Shown piece by piece: positions 50,448-58,940 of a stretch of 62,301 bases of DNA. Source of the stretch: an uncultured Eubacteriales bacterium (lineage in GTDB: Bacteria > Bacillota > Clostridia > Lachnospirales > Lachnospiraceae); NCBI GenBank assembly GCA_900321855.1, contig ONXS01000003.1, forward strand, positions 1 through 62,301, in the 5' to 3' direction. Under the pieces are notes generated by a model. The model searched no databases, was not told the origin of the DNA, and saw nothing but the letters and a program-made list of their open reading frames with translations. Within the stretch, counting starts at the first letter, position 1. The number at the start of each line of letters is the position of its first letter. Made by a program: the position numbers and the translations under genes.

Positions 50448-51038
50448 CTACAGAGTTTCATCGGACTCTTGCTGCAGCACCTCTCCATACCGAAAGATAT
50501 AAGATACAAATAACAAAATAAGAGTTACGAAAATAAAATCAGGTAAAATGCTAACTTTATAAATGATTATTTTATCCATATACCAGACTTTAGTCATTCC
50601 TTTTAGATTATAAATTCGAATCAAATTTGAGAAAATATTTAAAAACAATCCATAGACAAAATAAATCCATGCAATTGTTCGAATCCGATTTGAAATTCCC
50701 TTTATGAAAGGCTGCTGCTGTTTCATTGGCTGCAATATTTTGCGAATATTATGACATATAAAAAACAAAAATATCTGCATCCCCAATGAATATATTTTCC
50801 TATAAATGCTGGCAAATTTCAAATACTTTACATCAGATTTTGGAACCATCCACTGTCCAACGTTAAATATAATTCCATTAATATCCGCCTCGTAATACTC
50901 TTGATGAAAAATACGAGTATACTTTGAAAATACAATGAGTCCCAGATAATAAATTGCAAAAAGTATGCACAAAATCTCGACAACATATAAAATGCCATCA
51001 AAAATCACTGCACTTTTTCGAAACTTTTCATTTTCCAT
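50448..51038 (-). CDS. DUF2975 membrane protein
   Basis: The product is 196 residues from ATG 51038, behind AAAGGAG; a longer frame reaches 51146 without a better site. It has four hydrophobic helices and ends in FRYGEVLQQESDETL, the conserved C-terminal signature of DUF2975 that precedes an XRE regulator gene in most genomes. The pair looks like a membrane sensor with its cognate regulator, though the signal is unknown. A partial S repeat lies about 100 nt upstream. Confidence 0.88.
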   Translation of the reverse strand: MENEKFRKSAVIFDGILYVVEILCILFAIYYLGLIVFSKYTRIFHQEYYEADINGIIFNVGQWMVPKSDVKYLKFASIYRKIYSLGMQIFLFFICHNIRKILQPMKQQQPFIKGISNRIRTIAWIYFVYGLFLNIFSNLIRIYNLKGMTKVWYMDKIIIYKVSILPDFIFVTLILLFVSYIFRYGEVLQQESDETL

Positions 51039-51138
51039 ATATGTTCTCCTTTCTACTTTAACGAAAATTGATAATATTTTAATGTTTATCGTTAATTTTA
51101 TTATACAAAACATTAAATTCGTTGTCAACAAAAAAATC

Positions 51139-51165
51139 GCGAACAATCTATTATCATAAACTAAA
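51139..51165. repeat. S repeat, copy 3 (partial)
   Basis: GCGAACAATCTATTATCATAA (right half of the unit) differs from copy 1 at only a few positions; the left half is not recognisable. It abuts the terminator of the BlaR1-like gene, the same arrangement as copies 1 and 2, which also lie next to terminators. Confidence 0.5.
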
Positions 51166-51204
51166 AAAGGTTGTTACCTCAATGTTCTTGAGTTGACAAC
51201 CTTT
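51163..51204. terminator. Terminator of the BlaI/BlaR1-like operon
   Basis: AAAGGTTGT and CCTCAA pair with TTGAG and ACAACCTTT around a short loop. TTTTTTAG follows on the minus strand, 26 nt after the gene stop. Confidence 0.85.
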
Positions 51205-51229
51205 CTACCTAATGTACAGATTATGCTAC

Positions 51230-53119
51230 TTAGGAATTTCCATCCACATCTAAATGAATCACCGCTCCACTCTCATATGTGAGTTCATCATTATTATATA
51301 TTTCCTCTGGAAATACGAGCAAATCTAAATTTTTCCCATATGCCTCTCTATCCACATACATCACTATATTTGCCTCATATGTCTCATTTGGTTCTAATAT
51401 GATAGAATAATAACTAGATTCATTCATTCTACTATAACTGCCGGTAAAGATTGGCTCACTCGGATAGCGAATAGGACCACCTATAAAATTTCCTTCTCCC
51501 TGTCTCTGTTCTCTAAAATCTCTGTCTGTAATGTTTAAATCAGAAATCGCATAAATATTCGTTTTACTGTCATCATTTTGAATTGAAACATTCATCACTA
51601 TAAGATAACCAAATTCATCTGGCTCTCCGTTCTCATCTAAAAAGGTTAAAGGTGCATACTCTTTTGGTACGCCCTCTACGCAATCTGCAACATATGCATC
51701 CTTTACCACAACTGTTACTTTATCTGTTCCTGCAATTGATACCTCATCTCCCATCTGATATCGAGGCAGTTCATCATAGGATACTCCTTTTTTGACAACT
51801 TTGTCCCATTCATCCTGCGTATACACTTTATATCGGTCTTCGGTATCTCTTATATCATAGACTTCCTCATCCGAGTATTCTCCATATTTTTCTAACTGTG
51901 TATCTGTAAAATTGTCTGGACTGATATTTACAGTTTTATTCATTTTAGGAATCGAAATATCTGCTCTTTCTTGTTCCACTGATTGCGATTTTCCTATTGT
52001 TGTGTCAGAAACTTGTTTCCCTATGGATTGTTCATTTTTCGTCTCTTTTGCTTTTACATCAAAATTAAAAGACATCAAAACTCCCACACAAGCAACCACT
52101 CCTGTTACTACAACTACCGTCATACCTTTTGACAGTTTCTTAAACTTTAATATATTTTTTATTCTCATTCCTGCATCTCCTTCACCAAATGCTACATAGG
52201 AGCATTGAACCGAACTCTTTGTGGCAAAATTTAATATCATACTGCTGTAGATTTTTTTTATCTCGCTTCCGTAGGTTCGAATGACCGCCTCATCACAACT
52301 CATCTCCATATCTCTTGTCATCATACGAAATGCAATCCATACAAGCGGATTCATCCAGTACAAAGTCACAAGAAGAAAGAACACAGTCTTTACCAGATAA
52401 TCTCTTCTCTTAATATGGTAACTCTCATGTGCAATCAAATAATTTCTCTCTTCCACACTTAGATGAAATGGCAGATAGATTCTAGGTCGAATCAGTCCAA
52501 ATACAAAAGGCGAGGAAATAAAATCACATTCCCAGATATTGTCTTTCATCAAAACTGCCTGATTTGTTATTTTTCCAAGATGAATATATGAAATCAACTG
52601 CACAGCTAAAATCACAACAATTCCTGTCAGCCATACAACTAATACAATACATGCAATCACTACTAAAAAATTCATGACTTCCCTGTCAGATAATATACGA
52701 TATCTGTTTGGACTCTCCTTCGAATTTCCTCTTAGCCGATTTGCCGCATCCACAAATTTATCAGAAATCTGTGTGTTTACACTCTCTGCTACACTTTTCG
52801 TTGTGTTTGCAGGTGCCACCGTATTGCCATATTGTTCTGACACTCTAATAACATTTTCTGCATTTGAATAAGTGTCAGCTACAGATACTGCTGTCTCACT
52901 CTTATGATTCAAAAGATTTTTCGCTATATTCATAAAATTGAATTTTGTCTGAAATGCAACATCAAACATCATTCGAAATCCCACTGCGAACCACAGTACA
53001 TAAGAGTAAATCTTAGGTGCTCTCTTTAACAATAATCTTGCAAATAAAACAATCAAAATCACAACAGAAACTACAATATTTTTCTCTGCAACTTCGCGCA
53101 AAATATCTATGTATTTCAT
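51230..53119 (-). CDS. BlaR1-type membrane metallopeptidase with non-penicillin sensor
   Basis: The product is 629 residues from ATG 53119 (AGGAGG before it; TTG 53122 rejected). It has a membrane N-terminus and a zinc metallopeptidase block of family M56 with LIAHESYHIKRRDYLV (HExxH) near residue 230 and CDEAVIRTYG downstream. A further membrane helix lies near 345 (VVVTGVVACVGVLMSFNF). The C-terminal about 250 residues are extracellular, ending in a beta-rich domain of DUF4352/DUF5027-like character instead of a penicillin-binding domain (no SxxK or KTG seen). It should cleave the adjacent BlaI-type repressor when a signal is sensed; the signal is not a beta-lactam by this evidence. Confidence 0.85.
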   Translation of the reverse strand: MKYIDILREVAEKNIVVSVVILIVLFARLLLKRAPKIYSYVLWFAVGFRMMFDVAFQTKFNFMNIAKNLLNHKSETAVSVADTYSNAENVIRVSEQYGNTVAPANTTKSVAESVNTQISDKFVDAANRLRGNSKESPNRYRILSDREVMNFLVVIACIVLVVWLTGIVVILAVQLISYIHLGKITNQAVLMKDNIWECDFISSPFVFGLIRPRIYLPFHLSVEERNYLIAHESYHIKRRDYLVKTVFFLLVTLYWMNPLVWIAFRMMTRDMEMSCDEAVIRTYGSEIKKIYSSMILNFATKSSVQCSYVAFGEGDAGMRIKNILKFKKLSKGMTVVVVTGVVACVGVLMSFNFDVKAKETKNEQSIGKQVSDTTIGKSQSVEQERADISIPKMNKTVNISPDNFTDTQLEKYGEYSDEEVYDIRDTEDRYKVYTQDEWDKVVKKGVSYDELPRYQMGDEVSIAGTDKVTVVVKDAYVADCVEGVPKEYAPLTFLDENGEPDEFGYLIVMNVSIQNDDSKTNIYAISDLNITDRDFREQRQGEGNFIGGPIRYPSEPIFTGSYSRMNESSYYSIILEPNETYEANIVMYVDREAYGKNLDLLVFPEEIYNNDELTYESGAVIHLDVDGNS

Positions 53120-53133
53120 CAAATCCTCCTGAT

Positions 53134-53493
53134 TTATTCCTTGTGCTCATCAATGAGTTTTTTTAGCTTTTCAGCCTCTTCTCCTGATATTTTCTTTCCA
53201 CCCAAAAATGCTGCAATAAACCCTGGGAGTGAGCCGTTAAATGTTCGGTCCACGAAATATGTACTCTCCTCTGCCTGAACTTTGTCTTTATCTATCAGCA
53301 CTCTCACTGTAGCATTTTCATTTGAAATATATCCCTTTTCACACATCTTTCTCACAACTGTATATGTAGTAGACTTCTTCCAGCCAAGTTCCTGCTCGCA
53401 GAGTTTTACAAGCTCACCAGAATTTAACGGAGCATTATCCCATACCACACACATAAAACGATAATCACTGTCACAAAGTTTTTGAATTTCCAT
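53134..53493 (-). CDS. BlaI/MecI/CopY-family transcriptional repressor
   Basis: The 119-residue winged-helix protein contains VVWDNAPLNSGELVKLCEQE then TTYTVVRKMCEKGYI, the recognition region of the BlaI family. The C-terminal dimerisation part has AFLGGKKISGEEAEKLKKLI. It dimerises on palindromic operators and is inactivated by cleavage. It lies 14 nt ahead of the M56 gene, and a 37-bp inverted repeat covers its own promoter, which indicates autorepression. GGAG precedes ATG. Confidence 0.94.
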   Translation of the reverse strand: MEIQKLCDSDYRFMCVVWDNAPLNSGELVKLCEQELGWKKSTTYTVVRKMCEKGYISNENATVRVLIDKDKVQAEESTYFVDRTFNGSLPGFIAAFLGGKKISGEEAEKLKKLIDEHKE

Positions 53494-53533
53494 ATTTCAT
53501 TTTCTCCTTTATCATTGTTCTTATAGTATAACC

Positions 53534-53570
53534 GGTTTATAACTATAAACTTAGTCTATAGTTATAAACC
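53534..53570. promoter_or_regulatory. Operator of the BlaI-type repressor over its promoter
   Basis: Perfect 14-bp arms GGTTTATAACTATA and TATAGTTATAAACC flank 9 nt. On the minus strand TTGACA (53576-53581) and TAGACT (53553-53558) form a promoter with a 17-nt spacer, so the repeat spans the spacer, the -10 box and the start point. Confidence 0.85.
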
Positions 53571-53589
53571 ATTTTTGTCAAGTAGTTTT

Positions 53590-53901
53590 CTACACATTTC
53601 CAAATTTTATCAAATGCATCCTCCTGAGTATCTGCATAAACACCAGCACCCTCTGCCTTGCAAGTTCTTTTTCCTCTCCCAATTCCTTCTCTAATTCGTC
53701 TGAAATATCTCCAACCGTTCTCTTTCCATTGATTTTCCGAAACAATTTACTCCCGTAACTGTCCAGCTCAATGTCTCCATTTCTCTTAAACCATGCAAAT
53801 CGTCTGTTCCTGTTTATGATGATGACATTGTTGTTTTCTCCTGTCACATAAGCAGTCTCATCATTAATGACTGGCACTAAATCAAAATAATTTTCTACCA
53901 T
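53590..53901 (-). CDS. PqqD-family protein (RiPP recognition-type fold)
   Basis: The 103-residue protein is of the PqqD family. An N-terminal strand pair (FAWFKRNGDIELDSYGSKLF) is followed by a helical region with KINGKRTVGDISDELEKELG and a final helix VFMQILRRMHLIKF. PqqD-like domains bind leader peptides in RiPP pathways, but no precursor or radical SAM maturase is near it. It starts 2 nt after the spoVAE stop, so it is transcribed with the spoVA genes and likely acts in the forespore. That context is inference. Confidence 0.85.
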   Translation of the reverse strand: MVENYFDLVPVINDETAYVTGENNNVIIINRNRRFAWFKRNGDIELDSYGSKLFRKINGKRTVGDISDELEKELGEEKELARQRVLVFMQILRRMHLIKFGNV

Positions 53902-53903
53902 AC

Positions 53904-54260
53904 CTATCCTTTCATTTTTGATTTAAAGAACAGAGAACCGATAAATCCAAAGAGCAGTGCCCCTGTAATTCCGACTGCTCCAGCCTTTAATCCACCCATA
54001 AAGATTCCAAACAGACCGTCACTGTCCACTGCCTCTTTGACACCTTTAAACAGGGTATTTCCAAATCCCAGAAGTGGTACGCTTGCTCCTGCCCCCGCAA
54101 AGTCGATAAATGTGTCATATACTCCAAAAAATCCAAGAATTGTTCCGAGCACTACAAGTCCAACCATAATTCTGCCGGGCATCAGTTTTGTCCTGTCTAT
54201 AAAAATCTGCACAATCGCACAGATGATTCCTCCCACAAGAAATGCTTTCAAAAATACCAT
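53904..54260 (-). CDS. spoVAE: Stage V sporulation protein AE
   Basis: The 118-residue membrane protein has four hydrophobic helices, including LKAFLVGGIICAIVQIFID, the SpoVAE loop with PLLGFGNTLFKGV, and the C-terminal helix AGAVGITGALLFGFIGSLFF. With AC, AD and others it forms the channel that moves dipicolinic acid into the forespore and out during germination. It begins 4 nt after spoVAD. Length is as in SpoVAE (AEb) of Bacillus. No spoVAEa or spoVAF is present in the window. Confidence 0.94.
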   Translation of the reverse strand: MVFLKAFLVGGIICAIVQIFIDRTKLMPGRIMVGLVVLGTILGFFGVYDTFIDFAGAGASVPLLGFGNTLFKGVKEAVDSDGLFGIFMGGLKAGAVGITGALLFGFIGSLFFKSKMKG

Positions 54261-54264
54261 ATTT

Positions 54265-55389
54265 CTACACTCCTTCTATCACAACCGCATGGGCAATTCC
54301 AGGGACTGACTGCCCCTCGTTAAAGCTGATTGGCGAGAGCAGTGCTCCTGTTGGAACAAACAAAACTTTTTTCCACTCGCCGCTCTCAATCTTCTTCATA
54401 ATATGTCCACACAATGTTGTCGCTGAACAGCCACAGCCACTTCCACCCGAATGGGTGTCCTGCTTTTCGCTGTCAAACATCTCAATTCCACAATCCAGGT
54501 GCTGCCTCTCAATATCAATGTCGATGGCATTTAACAAATCAAGTAAAATCGTCTGACCGGTATATCCCAAATCGCCCGTAATAATCTTGTCATACTCATC
54601 TACATCATAACCAAAATCCACGAGATTTGCACGAATGACATCGGCTGCCGCCGGAGCCATACACGCTCCCATATTCATCGAATCCTTGACTCCAAAGTCC
54701 ACAATTTTTCCTGTTGTAATGCCCCTGATTCTCGCCTTTGCCTTTAAATCCTTTGTCTCCTCATCTCCTAAAATCAGAGCTCCGCAGCCTGTAACTGTCC
54801 ATGTGGCAGAATAAGGTCTTTGATTTCCATACTCAAGTGGAAAACGAAACGTCTTCTCCGCACTTGCAAAATGACTTGATGCAAGCGTAATGACATTTTT
54901 TGCATAACCTGCCGAAATCATCACAGAGCCAAGTGACAGTGCCTCTCCCATTGTGGAACAGGCTCCGTAAAGTCCAAAAAATGGAATTTCAAAATCCCTC
55001 AGTCCAAAGGTAGAGGCAATTAACTGTCCAAGCAAATCTCCTGCAAACAGATACCTGATATCACTCTCATTTAATCTCGCTTTTTTTAACAGCAAGTCCA
55101 CGGTTCTCTTTTGCATCGCACTCTCTGCCTTCTCCCATGTATCACTTCCAAATAAATCGTCCGTACAGCACTCATCAAACTCATCCTTTAACGGTCCGCG
55201 GCTCTCCTTACTTCCTGCTACACTCGCATACTCTAAAATCAGGGGCAGTTTCTCAAATTCAATACTCTGACATCCCCTCATTCTTCCTCCGACAACTTGT
55301 ACTGACTGACTTTTCTTACCTCCGACTGTATGATTTCTTGTCATCTCTTCTATTGTTTCTGCTGTCTTGCCTTGCATCCCTTCTGTCAT
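54265..55389 (-). CDS. spoVAD: Stage V sporulation protein AD
   Basis: The 374-residue soluble member of the spoVA set has a thiolase-like fold and the DPA-binding role known from Bacillus. Landmarks are FGLYGACSTMGEALSLGSVM at about 155, DLGYTGQTILLDLLNA, the cysteine run GCGCSATTLCGHIMKK and PTGALLSPISFNEGQSVPGI near the end. It attaches to the outer face of the spore inner membrane. The start ATG overlaps the spoVAC stop by 1 nt (TAATG). The N-terminal extension (MTEGMQGKTAETIEEM) is about 35 residues longer than in Bacillus. Confidence 0.95.
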   Translation of the reverse strand: MTEGMQGKTAETIEEMTRNHTVGGKKSQSVQVVGGRMRGCQSIEFEKLPLILEYASVAGSKESRGPLKDEFDECCTDDLFGSDTWEKAESAMQKRTVDLLLKKARLNESDIRYLFAGDLLGQLIASTFGLRDFEIPFFGLYGACSTMGEALSLGSVMISAGYAKNVITLASSHFASAEKTFRFPLEYGNQRPYSATWTVTGCGALILGDEETKDLKAKARIRGITTGKIVDFGVKDSMNMGACMAPAAADVIRANLVDFGYDVDEYDKIITGDLGYTGQTILLDLLNAIDIDIERQHLDCGIEMFDSEKQDTHSGGSGCGCSATTLCGHIMKKIESGEWKKVLFVPTGALLSPISFNEGQSVPGIAHAVVIEGV

Positions 55390-55847
55390 TAGAACAGCCC
55401 TCCTATATAATAAATAATTCCGAGCACAGAACTACTAATCAGTCCATACAAAATGACCGGACCTGCAATCGTAAAAATCTTGCATCCAAGTCCCATGACC
55501 ATACCCTCAGCCTTAAATTCCGTTGCACACGCTGCCACTGAATTTGCAAATCCGGTAATCGGAACAAGAGAGCCGGCACCGCCAAATTTACCAATCTTTG
55601 GATAAATATTCATTCCCGTCAAAAATGCTGAAATACCGACAAGAATTAAAATCACCATAAAATTCCTGTGATCTTCACTCATTCCCCTCGCCTTCAACAC
55701 TTCCATAATTACCTGTCCTAATGTACAAATTGCTCCACCCGTCAAAAACGCATGAAACATATTTTTCGGAAGACTTGTTGTCTTCGTGACACGCTTAACA
55801 TAATCGTTATACTTTTTTGATAACTCATCATTATTTGCTACCTGCAT
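55389..55847 (-). CDS. spoVAC: Stage V sporulation protein AC
   Basis: The product is 152 residues from ATG 55847 (AAAGGA before). It is a membrane protein with several helices: NMFHAFLTGGAICTLGQVIM, a middle helix NFMVILILVGISAFLTGM and a C-terminal helix pair (FTIAGPVILYGLISSSVLGI). The loop between helices (KIGKFGGAGSLVPITGFAN) is the SpoVAC hallmark shared with SpoVAE. SpoVAC acts as a mechanosensitive DPA channel component. A longer frame extends 26 residues into the spoVAB coding end without a ribosome site. Confidence 0.94.
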   Translation of the reverse strand: MQVANNDELSKKYNDYVKRVTKTTSLPKNMFHAFLTGGAICTLGQVIMEVLKARGMSEDHRNFMVILILVGISAFLTGMNIYPKIGKFGGAGSLVPITGFANSVAACATEFKAEGMVMGLGCKIFTIAGPVILYGLISSSVLGIIYYIGGLF

Positions 55848-55902
55848 ATTAATGTCCTTTCTATTTTTTCTAAATAATGCGAAATTCATCATTTCACGCA
55901 TC

Positions 55903-56331
55903 TTAATACAAAAAATACACCGCATTTCCTACCAGCTTGCCCAGTGCCGCAGCCAGTATGATATACTTTGTCCCTGTTGACAAATGAATACGCCGAAATA
56001 AAATTGCCGAGGCATCGAGTGCCTCTGTCAGCGACATCGCCAGACAACCGACAAAGATTCCCATAAACAATCCCACAACTGCCAGTGGAAGAAATGCCGC
56101 CATGCCTCTCATGTGCAGATTTGGCATACACAGATAAGCATAAATACATGTAATTGCTGACCAGAAAATCAGTTTTTCATAGAGGCGTATCCATTTTACT
56201 GTTTTTGTCTTAAAGGCAAGTCTGTTTAAAATACCGATTGTTGTAATTAGGGAACAGAGCCCGCCTGCCACCAGCGTTCCAGAACTGATGCCTATTATCA
56301 TTAATAAAAAAAATTCATTGTGTTCCTCCAT
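55903..56331 (-). CDS. spoVAB: Stage V sporulation protein AB
   Basis: The 142-residue membrane protein has four helices. The signature IFVGCLAMSLTEALDASAIL FRR block with the C-terminal AAALGKLVGN matches SpoVAB. It is needed for DPA uptake in the forespore. It overlaps the shortened spoVAA gene by 17 nt and is followed after 55 nt by spoVAC. Length is as in Bacillus. Confidence 0.9.
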   Translation of the reverse strand: MEEHNEFFLLMIIGISSGTLVAGGLCSLITTIGILNRLAFKTKTVKWIRLYEKLIFWSAITCIYAYLCMPNLHMRGMAAFLPLAVVGLFMGIFVGCLAMSLTEALDASAILFRRIHLSTGTKYIILAAALGKLVGNAVYFLY

Positions 56332-56626
56332 TCATATAATCATCAATATCGTCTGCGTACTGTTTCATTTTCAATTCAATTGGTGTCGGTTCTGCATTTT
56401 CCTTTTTCGAAAAACGATTAAAAAACACCGTAATTCCCAATGCAATCCCAATACCGTAGAAAAATTCAAGTACGCCAAATCCTTCGTGAGTTGTCCCTGT
56501 AATAATCAAATAGACTTTCTTAAACATCTCCGTCACTGCTACATCTTCATTAAACGACATAATGGCAAATGCGGTTCCAAGAAATACAATCAAAGAGACA
56601 AATATTACTTTTAATTTTTCCTGCAT
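56315..56626 (-). CDS. spoVAA: Stage V sporulation protein AA, short form (membrane half only)
   Basis: The product is 103 residues from ATG 56626 (AGGTGA before). It matches only the C-terminal half of SpoVAA: a helix VIFVSLIVFLGTAFAIMSF, the conserved loop KKVYLIITGTTHEGFGVLEF, a second helix YGIGIALGITVFFNRFSK and the tail EPTPIELKMKQYADDIDDY. Bacillus SpoVAA is about 206 residues with an N-terminal soluble domain. Here no such domain is encoded upstream, where a terminator and non-coding DNA are found. The remaining domain has intact family motifs, so it is probably functional in a reduced form. Confidence 0.85.
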   Translation of the reverse strand: MQEKLKVIFVSLIVFLGTAFAIMSFNEDVAVTEMFKKVYLIITGTTHEGFGVLEFFYGIGIALGITVFFNRFSKKENAEPTPIELKMKQYADDIDDYMNGGTQ

Positions 56627-56694
56627 ATATTTCACCTGTCTTTTTACGTCCTGTTTCTGCGAATACAAAACCAAGACGCATTTCTATTTTTTAA

Positions 56695-56723
56695 TAGTGT
56701 GGCTTTTTTTCACAAAAAAATAC
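56695..56723 (-). promoter_or_regulatory. Candidate sigma-G promoter of the spoVA genes
   Basis: On the minus strand GTATT (56723-56719) is followed after 17 nt by CACACTA (56701-56695), near the sigma-G pattern GHATR-N16/17-CATWMTA. It lies 70 nt before spoVAA and would overlap the mcp terminator stem. Confidence 0.4.
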
Positions 56724-56750
56724 AGCCATTTTTCTCAAAATGACTGTATT
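56719..56750 (-). terminator. Terminator of the chemoreceptor gene
   Basis: AATACAGTCATTTT pairs with AAAATGGCTGTATT (one mismatch, 4-nt loop) and is followed by TTTTT on the minus strand, 16 nt after the gene stop. It isolates the chemoreceptor gene from the spoVA genes. Confidence 0.9.
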
Positions 56751-56765
56751 GTAATATTCATCTGT

Positions 56766-58796
56766 TTATTCTATTTTGAAAATACTAATTGTTGTATCGA
56801 GTTCCTGTGCTTTTTCTTTTAACAGTTTCACTTCTTCGTTCAAAGCGTTAAACGCATCCATCTGTGCTCCGGCATTTCTGGAAAGTTCTACCGAAGAACT
56901 CTCTGTTTCCTGTGAAGTAGCAGAAATATTCGTAATAGAATCCAGCGTATCATTTTTAGCATGTTCCATTTTTTTGATACTATTGGAAATTGCTGTCATA
57001 TTATCCGCCAGAGTCTCAAAACTTTCTTTAATATCCTCAAATACCTGAACAGTCGTTCCAAGTGCATCTGACTGCGAAATTACAATCTCATCTGCTCTCT
57101 GCGCTGTCGCTATTGTCTTTTTCAGTCTCTCCTGAATCTGTCCGATAATTCTTGTAATCTCAATACCAGCCTCATTTGACTGCTCGGCAAGTTTTCTGAT
57201 TTCATCAGAGACAACTGCAAAACCTCTTCCTGCATCTCCTGCTCTTGCCGCCTCAATAGAGGCATTTAAAGATAATAAATTCGTTTCTTCTGAAATTTCA
57301 TTAATCGTTCCAATGATAGTATTAATTTCTCTGGACTCTCGATTCAGTTCTGTGACCTCTTTGATAATATTCTTTGTAATTTCTGTAGAATCAAGAACCT
57401 TTTCCTCAAGGTCACCGACAACTACTATACCATTATCTACTGTTTTTCTCGTTTTACCTGCCACAAGCTCAATTTCATTTGTTTTCTGATAAACCTCTCC
57501 TATCTGCTCTGCGAGGTCATACATCTGCTCCAGACAGTTCTCTGTATCCTGCGACTGTGCCTCTAATCCCTGCTCAATATCTTCAATAGACTGGCTAATA
57601 TCCTTTGCCGAATTATAAACAATATCCGAATTTTCATCTACTTTATCTGCTGATGTCTTTACCTGCATACTAAGTGAATTTGTCTTTCTTATCAAATCTT
57701 TCATACTTTGAATCATGTCATCAATACTATTTGATAAAAGTTTAAACTCATCCTCACGTTTTATCTCTAATTTGCCAGTCAAATCACCCTTAGAAGTTGT
57801 TTCCATCAGTTTATTGACCTGACTAATAGACTTTGAAATTCCTTTTGCAATTATAGAACCGACAAATACTGCAATCATTGTACTGATAACAATTGCGACA
57901 ATTGTATGCACACCTATCACGGTAGCCTCATGTGTGATTGCCTTGCTTGGCATCAGCGCACACACGGTAACACCACTCGCACTAATTGTATTATATACAA
58001 AGAGATATGCTTTGCCATTTACACTCACACGCTTACTTCCTGCACTTTTTAAATTCTTAAAAAATGCCTGTTTTCTAAATTCAAAATTGTCATGTCCACT
58101 GATAAGTTCCACATCTTTGTCTGTCACGAATCCGACAATACTGCCATTTCCAACCTTTGCGTTATCAATAATGTTCTGCACAAAATCTGTCTTAATATCA
58201 ATGACAATATAACCAATCGGCTTGTTACTGCTATTGCGCAGTTCTTTTACATAGGACATACAATAATTTGAACTGCTCACTCCCGTAAGTATATCTAGTT
58301 CTTTGTGCTCAGGAATATAACAGATACCGTTCTTTATATTCTCTTTCACATATTTTCCGGCACTGGAATTTACAAATGTCTCATACACATTTTTATTTTT
58401 TAATACCTGTGTGTTCGAAATTGCATTTTCCTGACTGTTAGAAAAGATAACAATGGAATTGATATACTTATCTGCAACTGCCTCATTGATAATTGCATTT
58501 TTTGCATCTATTTCATTTGTTTCTCCATAAACACCGCCGAAATAGGCAACAATACTCTTGTTCACTGACATTCTCGTTGCCGACAGTCCCACATTTTCAA
58601 ATCCCAGTTCAAAATACTCTTTCAGAGTCTCAACGCTCGTCTTTGTGAGAGATTCTGTATTTTTCAAAAGTCCATTCATAGATACTGAATAGATTACGAT
58701 ACTCACACCTACAAATAAACAAATCGGGACAAGAAATGCTGCAATAATCTTTCTTTTTATACTTTTAATCTTAAAAATATTTTTCTTAATCTCCAT
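56766..58796 (-). CDS. Methyl-accepting chemotaxis protein
   Basis: The 676-residue receptor has an N-terminal helix ([20 protein letters not shown]) and an extracellular Cache-type sensor (about 35-295, with [19 protein letters not shown]). A second helix lies near 300 ([19 protein letters not shown]). Then come HAMP and a signalling coiled coil with the hairpin tip [20 protein letters not shown] then [20 protein letters not shown]. It should control CheA in response to an unknown small ligand. It is single, bounded by its own terminator, and interrupts the usual sigF-spoVA arrangement. An S repeat lies in its leader. Confidence 0.95.
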   Translation of the reverse strand: MEIKKNIFKIKSIKRKIIAAFLVPICLFVGVSIVIYSVSMNGLLKNTESLTKTSVETLKEYFELGFENVGLSATRMSVNKSIVAYFGGVYGETNEIDAKNAIINEAVADKYINSIVIFSNSQENAISNTQVLKNKNVYETFVNSSAGKYVKENIKNGICYIPEHKELDILTGVSSSNYCMSYVKELRNSSNKPIGYIVIDIKTDFVQNIIDNAKVGNGSIVGFVTDKDVELISGHDNFEFRKQAFFKNLKSAGSKRVSVNGKAYLFVYNTISASGVTVCALMPSKAITHEATVIGVHTIVAIVISTMIAVFVGSIIAKGISKSISQVNKLMETTSKGDLTGKLEIKREDEFKLLSNSIDDMIQSMKDLIRKTNSLSMQVKTSADKVDENSDIVYNSAKDISQSIEDIEQGLEAQSQDTENCLEQMYDLAEQIGEVYQKTNEIELVAGKTRKTVDNGIVVVGDLEEKVLDSTEITKNIIKEVTELNRESREINTIIGTINEISEETNLLSLNASIEAARAGDAGRGFAVVSDEIRKLAEQSNEAGIEITRIIGQIQERLKKTIATAQRADEIVISQSDALGTTVQVFEDIKESFETLADNMTAISNSIKKMEHAKNDTLDSITNISATSQETESSSVELSRNAGAQMDAFNALNEEVKLLKEKAQELDTTISIFKIE

Positions 58797-58838
58797 ATGA
58801 CTTCTCGCTTTCGTACTTTATCCGTCAATTGCTGATTC

Positions 58839-58881
58839 TTATGTTATCCATCGATTGTTCGCACAGCATACAATCTGTTGC
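58839..58881. repeat. S repeat, copy 4 (minus-strand orientation)
   Basis: Read on the minus strand it begins GCAACAGATTGTATGCTGTG and continues CGAACAATCGATGG. It differs from copy 1 at four of the first 33 positions and more toward the end. It lies between the sigF stop and the chemoreceptor start, 42 nt before the latter. Confidence 0.65.
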
Positions 58882-58940
58882 TTGGGATTTATCCCTAGTA
58901 TCATTCTATTATACTATTATTTTGTACTTTTTTGAATAGT

